Assembly: GCA_959606905.1 (NCBI GenBank)
Contig: CAUHML010000001.1
Coordinates: forward strand, 1-64,000
Length of the DNA: 64,000 nucleotides
DNA from: an uncultured Bacteroides sp.
GTDB lineage: Bacteria; Bacteroidota; Bacteroidia; Bacteroidales; Bacteroidaceae
Reading direction: 5' to 3'
Shown here one piece after another: positions 16,084 through 25,279 of this stretch (position 1 is the first letter of the stretch; each line of letters starts with the position of its first letter). Below the pieces are notes generated by a model. That model had not been told where the DNA came from. It saw only the letters and a list, made by a program, of their open reading frames with translations, and ran no database searches. A program made the translations under genes and the position numbers.

Positions 16084-17991
16084 TTATTGGTCATATCCCG
16101 GATTTTGTACCATATTGGGATTCTTATTAATTTCACCGATAGGAAGCGGCATTAAATAATGAGCCGGAATAAAACGACGTTGCACATCTACCGGCACAGG
16201 TTTGGCAAATTCTGTTATAGTTGCTGCCTGAACAGAAAGCCCTTTCGGCTGTTCACCTAACGTCTCTGCTATTCCCCAACGACGTATATCCCAAAAATTA
16301 TGATTTTCAAGATAAAGTTCAATTAAGCGTTCCTGATGAACAATTTCCCTCAATTTATCTTGTGTAAGCTCTGCGATTCCTTCCCAAGATTCTTCCACAG
16401 TAGGTATTCCAGCTCTCCCACGAACATAATTCAAGTACTTCTTTGCTTCTGTCAAATCATTACACTCCACACAAGCTTCTGCATAGTTCAGATAAAGCTC
16501 TGCGAGGCGAACCATAGGCCACGGATAGTTTATCACTTTAAAGCCGGTAGATTTAGAGGCACTTGTTCCCGGATGAGCACCTTTCTTATTCAGATAACCG
16601 GTTTTAGTTCCATACTTATTATCGTTGGTTATCCCCATATTCTGTGTCTTCATAAACTGTACCAGTTGCTTATACTTTTTATCTTTTCCCCTTTTCCATA
16701 TCGGAGCATACGAGAACTCTTTTCTGTCATCTTCTCCCGATACCTCATAATAGCCGTTATGAAAAGCAATCCAAGCATAAAAACGTGGTTCCCTGTTCAT
16801 ATTCAGTTTAAGGCTTTCCCCTTCTCCGTTTTTATCATTTTCTTCAGCAGGGAACGTGGCTACATCATACCGGTTAACATAATCATAAGTAGGATCGACA
16901 TCCAACGGAAGACCATTTTTAGTATAGAACCGTTCTATTTGTCTCAGTGTTGGAGCTAATCCACCGAAAGCAGTTGTACTTAAACGAGGAATCGTTTTTC
17001 CTTGCAGATCACTATTATACACCTCTTTCTCACAAAAAGCCCAAATCACCTCAGGAGTATTGTCTTTATCAATAAACGTAAAGCGCAAAGAGCGTTGGGT
17101 CAAGTCCGCTGGTTCGGGGTAACTAGGCAAAGTACTCGCATCGGCTACATACAAGTCATAGTTAGCCTCCGGGTTTCTTGCCCAGTCAATTGCTTCTTTG
17201 CAAGCTTGAGCAGCCGTTATCCATTTTCCGGGATCATAGGTTGTACTAATTAATTGAGTTCCATCCGGATTTTTAAAATCACTATACAACGATTTAAACT
17301 TTTCGCCACCATTAAACTGCGGTGAAGCTGCATACAACAATAACCGTGCACGAATAGCCATAGCAGCTACACCGGTAGCTCTCCCATAATCAAGTCCGGT
17401 ACGACGCATCGGCAAACGCCTGGCAACGTTCTTCAGTTGCTCTGCAACCCATGCCACACATTCATCATACGTATTTCTTCCCAACATTGCTGTCGGAGAA
17501 TCAACAGAAGAAACTTTCGGAAGCTCTTTAATCAAAATAGAAGGGCCATAAGTACGCAAAAGATAAAAATGATAAAATGCTATCAAAAAGTCTGCTTCTG
17601 CATCATAAGCCACTTTCAACTCATCACTGAGTCCCGGCACACTACCTAAATTTTCTTTTAACAGATAACATTGCCGAATACCCTTAAATAAATCATGCCA
17701 ATAATCAATATAAGGAGTACTTGGAGTATAATTACCTTGCGCAAATTTTCCAAAAGTTTCATGTTCCCAAGGAGTGACAACCTCATCACCTGTAAGAAAG
17801 TCCAGACTGGCACTTCCGTGTCTGGGATTTGGAATATAAGCATAACAAGAATAGAGATAACGCTCGGTTAACTGGGGGTTCTTGAATGCATCTTCTTCTG
17901 TAGGTTTCTCATCAGGCACAATGTCCAGATAATTACAAGAGCAACATACAAAGACACATAGAAGTATCAAGTATTTATTAATAAATTTCAT
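16084..17991 (-). CDS. SusD/RagB-like outer-membrane glycan-binding lipoprotein (PUL1)
   Basis: A 635-residue SusD homologue. A lipoprotein signal ends at CCSC (Cys19), followed by NYLDIVPDEKPTEEDAF, the common SusD N-terminus. The TPR-containing helical body shows VRLAELYLNYAEAC near 485 and IVHQERLIELYLENHNFWDIRRW near 560, both family hallmarks. The C-terminus ends NMVQNPGYDQ, a usual SusD ending. It caps the SusC pore on the cell surface and selects oligosaccharides for import. It lies 18 bp after susC in the same operon. Confidence 0.95.
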   Translation of the reverse strand: MKFINKYLILLCVFVCCSCNYLDIVPDEKPTEEDAFKNPQLTERYLYSCYAYIPNPRHGSASLDFLTGDEVVTPWEHETFGKFAQGNYTPSTPYIDYWHDLFKGIRQCYLLKENLGSVPGLSDELKVAYDAEADFLIAFYHFYLLRTYGPSILIKELPKVSSVDSPTAMLGRNTYDECVAWVAEQLKNVARRLPMRRTGLDYGRATGVAAMAIRARLLLYAASPQFNGGEKFKSLYSDFKNPDGTQLISTTYDPGKWITAAQACKEAIDWARNPEANYDLYVADASTLPSYPEPADLTQRSLRFTFIDKDNTPEVIWAFCEKEVYNSDLQGKTIPRLSTTAFGGLAPTLRQIERFYTKNGLPLDVDPTYDYVNRYDVATFPAEENDKNGEGESLKLNMNREPRFYAWIAFHNGYYEVSGEDDRKEFSYAPIWKRGKDKKYKQLVQFMKTQNMGITNDNKYGTKTGYLNKKGAHPGTSASKSTGFKVINYPWPMVRLAELYLNYAEACVECNDLTEAKKYLNYVRGRAGIPTVEESWEGIAELTQDKLREIVHQERLIELYLENHNFWDIRRWGIAETLGEQPKGLSVQAATITEFAKPVPVDVQRRFIPAHYLMPLPIGEINKNPNMVQNPGYDQ

Positions 17992-18009
17992 ATCTATTAT
18001 TTTTAAAGG

Positions 18010-21000
18010 TTATTTTATAGTCATCTGAAAACCAATATTAAATACACGTTGGGTTGGGTATTTTAGTCCATTACCACCACCTTGTTCAGGATCCCACAAT
18101 TTAAACTTGGAGAAAGTCAATAGATTAGAACCACGTAAGTATAAGCGCATAGATTTAAAGGTATATCCAACTTCTGCATTCTTCAATTTCAAGAAAGCAC
18201 CATCTCGCTCCCAATATGTAGAAGTCGTAGAATTATTAGCACTTCTCTCAATAGTTAGACGTGGATATTCCGCAAATATATTCTGATTCTCAGGACTCCA
18301 TCTGTCATCGGCTATAAATTTCTGCACATTCTTATTCTCCCGCATTGTGCCGAAAGGTTGCAGACCGCTCATAAACAAAGAGGTCTTGGCCACTCCCTGA
18401 AAGAAGAAAGAGAAATCAAAGCCTTTATAATGAAATGAAGGTCCAAATCCGTAGATAATTTCAGGAGTAGTCGGATTGCCAATAGGCACCATGTCATTTT
18501 TGTCAATAATATCATCATACACTCCATATACATTAGGCTGATTGACATATTTAATGTCACCTGGGCCAACAGTACCTCCAATCAACTGGGTCGGGTGATT
18601 ATTTATCTCAGCCTGATCAGCAAACAAATGGTCAGATACGTATCCCCATTGTTGAGAGGTACTGTAACCAATTCTGGAAAGATTAGCACGATCTCCTACA
18701 GATTCCTCGTATGCCCTAATCTCATTGTGTGCATAAGTGAATGTTCCTTTAAATGTCATACTAAAGTCTTTGTTGAACTGATGACCGAAATCAATAGAAG
18801 CGTCAATTCCTTGATTCCGTACGGCTGCACTATTTACATAATAGCTAGTCCCATATACTCCTAAATAAGAAGGAATAGTCGCCTTCGTTTGGAAAATATC
18901 TGTTCGGTCTTCGCGAAATACATCCACCGTCAAATTCAGATTATTAAACAATGCCATATCCAATCCAATATTATACTTTTTTCCAACTTCCCAGCCCAAA
19001 TCATAATTGGCAAAACGCTTATATGATGGGCCAGTCAATGTCCTGTCCATATTAATGCCAGTCGTAAAAGTAGGACTTCCCGTTAAATCAACATCTGCTA
19101 AGTAGGCAAAGCGTTGTCCGCCAATATTACCATTACCAACTAATCCGTACGAAGCTCTGAGCTTCATTTTGGAAATTACGTTTCGCAATGGTTGAAAAAA
19201 TTTTTCTTCACTAATATTATATCCGACAGCTACAGAAGGAAAGAGACCAAAACGATTCCCCTTCGCAAAATTTTCAGAGCCGTTGTATCCCAAGTTTACT
19301 TCAGCCAAATAACGTCCATCGTATGCATACGATGCTCTGGCTGCAATTCCTTGGCGACGAGTCGGAAGAGCCACTAATAAGTCCGTTCCCGGATTATTAT
19401 TCATATATTCATCCTGATTATAAATCAGCAAAGCCCCCACATCATGCTTTCCGAATGTACGATTGTATTCTAACATCGCTTGTAAGTAAATACGCCGATT
19501 ACCGGTATTGCTACTTTTTGTTTTAAGCTCAGTCCCTACTTCAGCACCTTCCTGAACCACTTCCATATCATAAGTACCATCATCATTGAGAGACCAATTA
19601 TTAACAGTAAATTTATTCCAGTCGGAATATCGTGTCTGAACAGATTCACTAAAATTCTTTAAAGAAGCCATAGCCTTAAAAGTCAAACCATCCACCAAGA
19701 AATCCAATTTTTGGTCAAAATTCAATGAAGCTGTTACTGTACTCTGAAATATATCATTATATCCATTTACCATTGTCGCTAATGGATTCACTGTTGTATT
19801 TGTAGGTACCCCCCATTTAATATAAGAAGTTGTTCCATCGTCCGGGAACATAATCGGAGCATCTACCGGATTCGTATTCATCACACTAGAGAACAAACTG
19901 CTTGTACTTTCATTCGGACCACGTTTATCTACCAACATTACGTTCAATCTCAAAGATAATTTAGATGTTTTACCCAAACGTGCATTGATATTGTTCTGAA
20001 AAGAATAGCGCATTCGACTAATATTGTTATCGAATGAAAAAAAATCTTTAGAACGACTTTTCAGCATACCACTCTCATGACCTACAGAGACGCTGGAAAA
20101 ATAATCAACTTTTTTACCACCACCCCGAATATTAAAGTTAAATGTTTCACTGAATGAACGGTCCTTAAACATTTCACCATACCAGTCAACATCCGGGAAA
20201 ATATAAGGATTCAGTCCCTGGCGGGTTCCATTAATACGTTCTTGCGTGTAAGCCTCTTTACCTGCCGGTTGGTTACGTACAGCCTCATTATAAAGTTCCA
20301 TAAAGGTAACACCATCCACAAACTCAGGTATATTGGTAGGCGTAGACATACTACCTTCCACACGGAAATTTATAATCGGTTTATCCAAGGCAGCACCGGA
20401 CTTGGTCGTCACAATCATCACACCATTAGCACCACGCATACCATACATTGCAGTTGCTGTTGCATCCTTCAGAATCGAGAACCCATCAATAACTTCCGGG
20501 TCAAGAGCATTCAAGTCAGTTGTAGTTGATTCAATACCATCAATAATGATCAGCGGAGAAGTACTTGCACTACCAAGTGTAGAGACACCACGAATCCAAA
20601 AGTTAGCGCCATCAGCTCCCGGTTCACCACTACGTTGCACAGCAATCACACCGGCCAAACGTCCGGCAAAGGAAGTGGAAAGATTAGACGCAGGAACTTT
20701 CAGATCGGCTGGTCGTATAGATTGTACTGAACCTACCATACTAGCCTTTTTCTGTCCGGTTCCGTATGCTGTAACCACAACTTCCTCTAAGTTTTTGGCA
20801 TCTTCTTGTAATGTAATAATAATATTCTGGCGGTTTCCAACTTTTATTTCCTGTGTAGCGTAACCAATGTAAGAAACTATCAAAATTGAATTTTCTGATG
20901 GAACCGACAAATTATAAAGCCCATCCATATTGGTAGTAGTACCTATGGTTGTTCCTTTTACTTTGATAGTCGCACCGATAATAACATCTCCTTTATCGTC

Positions 21001-21414
21001 TTTGACAAGTCCCTGAATCAGTTTGTTCTGCCTTGACTGCTGAGGAACTTCTTCCGACCGTTCCAATCCTTTCTTTAGGACAATCTGCCGATCATTTATT
21101 TCATATACAACAGATGTTCCTTTCAGCACTTGCTCAAGTATCTGTTCTATACTCTGTTTTTCTACTTTCACAGAGACTTTCTTAGATGTATCGAGCAGAT
21201 CTGTACGATACATAAATATAAACTCACTATGTTTTTCAATGTATTGAAAAATCGTTTTAATAGAGGTTTGTTTAAATTCAAAAGAGAATTTTTGATTTTG
21301 TGCATATACGGAATTGCTCGAATAACTCCACATTGAAGTCAATAGAAATCCCAGTACAAACATAATTTTCGTTAATCGATTCATTATGATTGCGTTTTTC
21401 AACTTTTTTTCCAT
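18010..21414 (-). CDS. SusC-like TonB-dependent receptor with STN signalling domain (PUL1)
   Basis: A 1134-residue outer-membrane transporter from ATG at 21414. A GTG 45 bp upstream is in frame, but the ATG matches the MEK start of the second SusC in this window. Order: signal peptide, STN domain (about 40-105; FEFKQTSIKTIFQYIEKHSE), carboxypeptidase-regulatory-like domain (about 130-215), TonB plug (about 220-340, with LEEVVVTAYG) and a 22-strand barrel ending FNIGFQMTIK. The STN domain is the part that contacts FecR anti-sigma proteins, fitting the fecR and ECF genes upstream. It imports oligosaccharides using TonB energy. A candidate antisense RNA (21427-21497) overlaps its leader. Confidence 0.95.
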   Translation of the reverse strand: MEKKLKNAIIMNRLTKIMFVLGFLLTSMWSYSSNSVYAQNQKFSFEFKQTSIKTIFQYIEKHSEFIFMYRTDLLDTSKKVSVKVEKQSIEQILEQVLKGTSVVYEINDRQIVLKKGLERSEEVPQQSRQNKLIQGLVKDDKGDVIIGATIKVKGTTIGTTTNMDGLYNLSVPSENSILIVSYIGYATQEIKVGNRQNIIITLQEDAKNLEEVVVTAYGTGQKKASMVGSVQSIRPADLKVPASNLSTSFAGRLAGVIAVQRSGEPGADGANFWIRGVSTLGSASTSPLIIIDGIESTTTDLNALDPEVIDGFSILKDATATAMYGMRGANGVMIVTTKSGAALDKPIINFRVEGSMSTPTNIPEFVDGVTFMELYNEAVRNQPAGKEAYTQERINGTRQGLNPYIFPDVDWYGEMFKDRSFSETFNFNIRGGGKKVDYFSSVSVGHESGMLKSRSKDFFSFDNNISRMRYSFQNNINARLGKTSKLSLRLNVMLVDKRGPNESTSSLFSSVMNTNPVDAPIMFPDDGTTSYIKWGVPTNTTVNPLATMVNGYNDIFQSTVTASLNFDQKLDFLVDGLTFKAMASLKNFSESVQTRYSDWNKFTVNNWSLNDDGTYDMEVVQEGAEVGTELKTKSSNTGNRRIYLQAMLEYNRTFGKHDVGALLIYNQDEYMNNNPGTDLLVALPTRRQGIAARASYAYDGRYLAEVNLGYNGSENFAKGNRFGLFPSVAVGYNISEEKFFQPLRNVISKMKLRASYGLVGNGNIGGQRFAYLADVDLTGSPTFTTGINMDRTLTGPSYKRFANYDLGWEVGKKYNIGLDMALFNNLNLTVDVFREDRTDIFQTKATIPSYLGVYGTSYYVNSAAVRNQGIDASIDFGHQFNKDFSMTFKGTFTYAHNEIRAYEESVGDRANLSRIGYSTSQQWGYVSDHLFADQAEINNHPTQLIGGTVGPGDIKYVNQPNVYGVYDDIIDKNDMVPIGNPTTPEIIYGFGPSFHYKGFDFSFFFQGVAKTSLFMSGLQPFGTMRENKNVQKFIADDRWSPENQNIFAEYPRLTIERSANNSTTSTYWERDGAFLKLKNAEVGYTFKSMRLYLRGSNLLTFSKFKLWDPEQGGGNGLKYPTQRVFNIGFQMTIK

Positions 21415-21421
21415 AATTTTG
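21414..21421 (+). promoter_or_regulatory. Antisense -7 box over the susC start codon (PUL1)
   Basis: The plus strand reads TAATTTTG, a match to TAnnTTTG whose first base is the complement of the A of the susC ATG. A weak ATTG -33 lies 21 bp upstream (21389-21392). Confidence 0.5.
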
Positions 21422-21426
21422 TAAGA

Positions 21427-21497
21427 TTGATATAATACCAGTAACTCGGTGTTTTTCACTTTATCCGGGTAATATGTGCAGTATTACTCGGATTTTC
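21427..21497 (+). ncRNA. Candidate DonS-type cis-antisense RNA to the PUL1 susC leader
   Basis: Predicted from a plus-strand -7 box at 21414-21421 and a terminator at 21463-21497: ATCCGGGTAATA pairs with TATTACTCGGAT (one G-T pair), followed by TTTTCT. The RNA would be about 70 nt, lie wholly in the fecR-susC gap and be antisense to the susC 5' leader. The second PUL has the same layout at 49906-49984. RNAs placed this way (DonS and relatives) repress PUL expression in Bacteroides. The start is estimated, not measured. Confidence 0.55.
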
Positions 21498-21565
21498 TAA
21501 TTAGACAAATCTTTTCATGTTATCATACGTATTCATTTTTAAGATTAAACATTCGGTTTCAAATT

Positions 21566-22642
21566 TTATTGTACAATTTTCTCTAGAGGCTTTAACATAT
21601 AGGTATCCCCTCGTTTCAAGAAAGAGAACCCTCCTGTAGCAGATATTCTTTTCAATGCTGCTTCTACGCCGCACTCCAAGTCTATTTTACCTGTTATTTT
21701 TATAGTTGAAATATCATCTGTACAATTAATATCAACTCCGTAATATCGACCCAGTTTGGCTAAAATCACATTCAGCGGATCATTATTCAGAGACAATATC
21801 CCTTCAGTCCAAAGTACATATTCTTCCGCATTTACAGAAGACTCTTCGATCAGACCATCAGACAATATTGTAGCTTTATTATCAGGTGAAAGAACCAGTT
21901 CCTTACCCGATTTGCTTTTCACATTTACTTTACCACGTACTAAGACAACTTCTGCATTTTCAAATGTGCCGCTATAAGCCTTTATATCAAAAGCAGTCCC
22001 TAATACTTGTACTTCAAATTGTGCCGTTTTCACAATAAAAGGAGCTGATTCATCTCGTTTCACATCAATAAAAATTTCTCCATCTACAAAGATTTCACGT
22101 CTGTTTTTCTCAAAACGTTTAGGATAAATCACTTTCGTACCCGCATTAATATGCAAACTAGAGCCATCAGCAAGAATCAAACGGGTATATTTACCTTTAG
22201 GAACAATAATCTGGTCGTATAAATCTTTTGTAGTATTCTTAGAGACCTTTTCTTCATCTACACTCACAATTCCCTCTTGTGAATAAGCTACTGTAGCTCC
22301 TTTCTTTACATGATGAACTTCTTTCTCAGAGACAATTAAACGAATATCCTCTCCTTCTATAGATTCATTAGACATTTGTGCTGCTATTACGGATATATCC
22401 GATTTATTATTAAAAGAATACCATTCAATTCCCAACCATATACACCCTATAAAAGCAGCTGCAGAAGTAATTGCCACAAGTATATATCGTTCTTTCCTTC
22501 TTTGTTTTTTCTTTTCAACTCCTTCTTTTATTTTACTCCATACTTCAACTATTTCCTTTTGAGAAGGAACTTCGTTTTGCATCTTGAAATAATCTATAAG
22601 ATTGCGTACAGTATTCCTGATATCTATTTTACTATATTTCAT
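21566..22642 (-). CDS. FecR-family anti-sigma factor (PUL1)
   Basis: A 358-residue inner-membrane protein. The cytoplasmic N-terminus (1-50) would bind the ECF sigma factor; one membrane helix follows (about 53-74). The periplasmic part carries the FecR domain (about 130-240; TRLILADGSSLHINAGTKV and GEIFIDVKRDESAPFIV) and a C-terminal DUF4974/STN-like domain (about 280-350; NNDPLNVILAKLGRYYGVDI). When SusC binds glycan, its STN domain should contact this periplasmic region and release the sigma factor. It lies 148 bp after the sigma gene and 151 bp before susC. Confidence 0.93.
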   Translation of the reverse strand: MKYSKIDIRNTVRNLIDYFKMQNEVPSQKEIVEVWSKIKEGVEKKKQRRKERYILVAITSAAAFIGCIWLGIEWYSFNNKSDISVIAAQMSNESIEGEDIRLIVSEKEVHHVKKGATVAYSQEGIVSVDEEKVSKNTTKDLYDQIIVPKGKYTRLILADGSSLHINAGTKVIYPKRFEKNRREIFVDGEIFIDVKRDESAPFIVKTAQFEVQVLGTAFDIKAYSGTFENAEVVLVRGKVNVKSKSGKELVLSPDNKATILSDGLIEESSVNAEEYVLWTEGILSLNNDPLNVILAKLGRYYGVDINCTDDISTIKITGKIDLECGVEAALKRISATGGFSFLKRGDTYMLKPLEKIVQ

Positions 22643-22790
22643 TTTTATCCTCTTTTATAATTAGAATGGAATTAAAAGAAAAACCTACTCACTTTTACAG
22701 CATTTTTTTTGCAGAAAAAAACAATAGAGTCAGAAAAAGGATATATCTATATAATAATCAACAAATTACAAAGAAAATATTTTTTCCCTT

Positions 22791-23414
22791 TCAAAGAGAT
22801 AATATTATTTTAAGAAAAAACAATTGCCATACACCAAAGAAGTATTCATCTTGAGTTACTAGAGTGCGCAGTTTAGCTAAAGCCCGGCTAGACAAATTCA
22901 TAGACGATTGTATGTTCATATCCATAACATCCGCTATTTCCTTATATGAGAGTTCCTGCACGTAACGTAAATAAAGAACTGTTTTTTGATTCGGAGATAA
23001 CTGTGAGATTGCCTCCAAAAGACGACGGGCCAGTTGCAGATCATGATCATTCTTAGGAAATAACTGTTCAAATAGATCTTCATTGAGCGGAATATGAAAA
23101 ACTGAGTCATCTAATGAATCCGCTTCTTTATTAGTTGCTAATTTATAGGTGAGATTATTTCTTAAAGCTTTTAATAGATAAGAACGGACTGTTATGTTTG
23201 TCACATTAATGTGAGTATTCTGATATAAGCTTATAAAAAGATCCTGGATACAATCTTTGACCAATTCTTTATCTGTACTGCATCTCAAACCATAATTCAA
23301 CAGAAGAGAATAATATCTTTGATAAAGTATTTCCAATGCTTTTTGATCGCCTTTTATCAAAAGGCCCCACAAAGCAATATCATCCATTTCACTAGAGGCA
23401 GTCATGCTTTTCAT
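22791..23414 (-). CDS. ECF RNA polymerase sigma factor (PUL1)
   Basis: A 207-residue ECF sigma factor of the Bacteroidetes PUL type. Region 2 is recognisable at about 20-85 (LYQRYYSLLLNYGLRCSTDKE then VKDCIQDLFISLYQN) and region 4 at about 140-190 (LSPNQKTVLYLRYVQELSYK then EIADVMDMNIQSSMN). It should be held by the FecR protein encoded next and direct RNA polymerase to the susC promoter when released. An unusual hydrophobic tail (FFGVWQLFFLKIILSL) follows region 4 and may help hold the protein at the membrane; such tails occur in some Bacteroides homologues. A -7 box lies at 23432-23439. Confidence 0.93.
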   Translation of the reverse strand: MKSMTASSEMDDIALWGLLIKGDQKALEILYQRYYSLLLNYGLRCSTDKELVKDCIQDLFISLYQNTHINVTNITVRSYLLKALRNNLTYKLATNKEADSLDDSVFHIPLNEDLFEQLFPKNDHDLQLARRLLEAISQLSPNQKTVLYLRYVQELSYKEIADVMDMNIQSSMNLSSRALAKLRTLVTQDEYFFGVWQLFFLKIILSL

Positions 23415-23431
23415 TTTCTATAGACATAGCG

Positions 23432-23439
23432 CAAATATA
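23432..23439 (-). promoter_or_regulatory. Candidate -7 box of the PUL1 sigma gene
   Basis: TATATTTG on the minus strand, 18 bp before the start codon. No well-spaced TTTG was found. Confidence 0.45.
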
Positions 23440-23602
23440 CTTTAAATATTCAAAGATTAAAAAAAATCCTATTTTTTTATGAGAAAAATTACTCGTTGAA
23501 ATACTCAAAAACCTTCCAATAAGTGGGATAGAAGTGCATCGTGTCCGATAACAGTGAAAATCAGTGAAAGAATTTAAAAGAGAAACAAATGCAACAGAAT
23601 TA

Positions 23603-23634
23603 TTTGGAAGAAATACAATGAAGGCTTACATTTG
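23603..23634 (+). promoter_or_regulatory. Consensus Bacteroides promoter facing dprA
   Basis: TTTG at 23603-23606, a 20-bp spacer and TACATTTG at 23627-23634 match both consensus boxes exactly. No plus-strand gene follows; a terminator does. Confidence 0.6.
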
Positions 23635-23639
23635 TCATG

Positions 23640-23705
23640 TGATTTTTTTCATAGTATTAGATTTAAGGTTAACAAAGGTTGGAGCAAAGCGTTGCTCCTT
23701 TTTTT
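23640..23705 (+). ncRNA. Candidate small RNA of about 65 nt between the PUL1 sigma gene and dprA
   Basis: A perfect promoter (23603-23634) is followed about 50 bp later by a strong intrinsic terminator: GGAGCAA (23681-23687), loop AGCG, TTGCTCC (23692-23698), then seven T. No reading frame of note lies between. The transcript would be about 65 nt and end 15 bp before the convergent dprA stop. The rest of the gap (23415-23719) shows only the sigma promoter. The hairpin has no U tract on the minus strand, so it is not simply the dprA terminator. Confidence 0.5.
23681..23705 (+). terminator. Intrinsic terminator of the candidate small RNA
   Basis: A 7-bp GC-containing stem with an AGCG loop followed by TTTTTTT on the plus strand. 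Confidence 0.75.
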
Positions 23706-23719
23706 ATGTTTATGATAAA

Positions 23720-24844
23720 CTAAGCTAATAATTGATACATTCCTCCCACCAATACACGAATTACACCTTTCATTTCAAGTTCGAAAAGAATTGCATTCAT
23801 TTTCTGTACAGGAATATCTGCTTCAACAACTAATGTATTAATCTGTAAATCTCCTTGTTTCTCCAGAATATCAACCACCTTTTGCTCGTCCTCGGATAAG
23901 TCAAGGAAAAGACTGCGTTGCACATTTTCCACTTTCGCCGGATGAGCAGCAATATCCCAACCCATTGCCGATACAAAATCTTCTGCCGAAAGAAGTAAAG
24001 AAGCCTTATTATCCCGAATCAGTTGGTTACAACCTTTGGAATATTCATCATTCAGGCGTCCCGGGAAAGCAAAGCAGTCCCGGTGATAGCCTTCTGCAAG
24101 TTCGGCAGTGATTAACGAACCACCCTTCTCGGCAGACTCAATAACAATTGTAGCGTCACACATACCGGCAACGATACGGTTGCGGCTGACAAAGTTATGG
24201 CGGTCGGGATTCGTTCCGGTCAGGAATTCAGTTAACAGCCCACCATTATCAAGCATATCAATAGCTGTCTTTCGATGCACATAGGGATAGATGCGATCCA
24301 AGCCATGGGCAAGAACTCCTACCGTAGAAAGCTGATTGGCTAATGCTGCACGATGAGCGTTTATATCGATTCCATAAGCCAAGCCACTGACTACCAAGAC
24401 ATCAGGGCACAGTACTTTCAGATCGTGCAAAAAAGAAGCACAGATACGGGTTCCATAATCAGTGGCATGACGAGTACCTACCATATTAACGACACGGAGG
24501 GCATTCAAATCTGTATTTCCTTTGAAGAAAAGAACAACGGGAGCATCCTCACACTCTCTCAATCGGGAAGGATACTCCTCGTCGGTTATGGTCAGGCAAC
24601 GAATATTATTCTTCTGAACAAAATCAAATTCCTGCTTCGCACGGTCAATGGCTTGCGGACAATCCAACGCATTCACTACACGCCGACTTATTCCCGAAAC
24701 ACATTCAAGAAGTGCCTCGCGGTTATGGAATATGAACCCGGCACTTCCCGCCTCGTCCATCAAATGTTTCGCTCCAATATGCCCGATACCGGGCACCATT
24801 GTCAAAGCAATACTATAAATTTGTTCTTCTTCGGAGCTATTCAT
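23720..24844 (-). CDS. dprA: DNA processing protein DprA
   Basis: A 374-residue cytoplasmic protein that loads RecA on incoming single-stranded DNA in transformation and recombination. The Rossmann-like core shows VGTRHATDYG (122-131), the hallmark VVSGLAYGIDINAH (151-164) and VGVLAHGLDRIYP (175-187); helix-hairpin-helix-like sequence precedes it (about 15-65), and a C-terminal winged-helix domain (about 310-374) ends it. Its ATG overlaps the stop of the thioesterase gene (ATGA, 4 bp), so the two are translationally coupled in a U32-thioesterase-dprA operon. Confidence 0.95.
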   Translation of the reverse strand: MNSSEEEQIYSIALTMVPGIGHIGAKHLMDEAGSAGFIFHNREALLECVSGISRRVVNALDCPQAIDRAKQEFDFVQKNNIRCLTITDEEYPSRLRECEDAPVVLFFKGNTDLNALRVVNMVGTRHATDYGTRICASFLHDLKVLCPDVLVVSGLAYGIDINAHRAALANQLSTVGVLAHGLDRIYPYVHRKTAIDMLDNGGLLTEFLTGTNPDRHNFVSRNRIVAGMCDATIVIESAEKGGSLITAELAEGYHRDCFAFPGRLNDEYSKGCNQLIRDNKASLLLSAEDFVSAMGWDIAAHPAKVENVQRSLFLDLSEDEQKVVDILEKQGDLQINTLVVEADIPVQKMNAILFELEMKGVIRVLVGGMYQLLA

Positions 24845-25242
24845 TTCAGGTAATGTGCAAAGACGTTATCAAACAATTCGCTGTCACTCAAACGTCCATT
24901 TACTACACATACCGTTTCAACAGTGGATTTCACTACTACTTTATTATCACTTTTCCGGAAAATATCCTGATAGAACACATACTTAATGCCTTCTTTCTTC
25001 ATATATAGCTTGGATACAAATTCATCTCCACTCTTCAACGGAGTTTTGAAAGCCATATTGATACGTGCTACTACGGGATCGACTCCCTGCTCATGAAGTG
25101 CTGCAAAGCTAACGCCGACCGAGGTCAGAAATTCATGCCGGGTATGTTCCAGATAATGCTGATAGTTGGCATTATTGACAATACCTTGAAGGTCGCATTC
25201 ATAATCACGCACCTTCATTTCCAATTCATAGATATAGTTCAT
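24841..25242 (-). CDS. Acyl-CoA thioesterase, YbgC/4HBT family
   Basis: A 133-residue hotdog-fold thioesterase. The N-terminal motif YECDLQGIVNNANYQHYLEH carries the family aspartate (D17) of the 4-hydroxybenzoyl-CoA thioesterase active site. It should hydrolyse acyl-CoA or acyl-ACP thioesters in the cytoplasm; substrate is unknown. It follows the U32 gene by 37 bp and overlaps dprA by 4 bp. Confidence 0.9.
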   Translation of the reverse strand: MNYIYELEMKVRDYECDLQGIVNNANYQHYLEHTRHEFLTSVGVSFAALHEQGVDPVVARINMAFKTPLKSGDEFVSKLYMKKEGIKYVFYQDIFRKSDNKVVVKSTVETVCVVNGRLSDSELFDNVFAHYLK

Positions 25243-25279
25243 TTATCGTGAATTAAAGATTAGAGAATAATGACCGGAG

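Noticed and set aside
20333..20863. 176-codon plus-strand frame inside the PUL1 susC
   Set aside because: Antisense shadow of the plug domain; the similar region of the second susC gives a similar shadow.
21415..21459. Upstream GTG start giving a 15-residue longer SusC
   Set aside because: The ATG at 21414 matches the MEK start of the other SusC and the placement of the antisense -7 box; the extension has no signal-peptide value.
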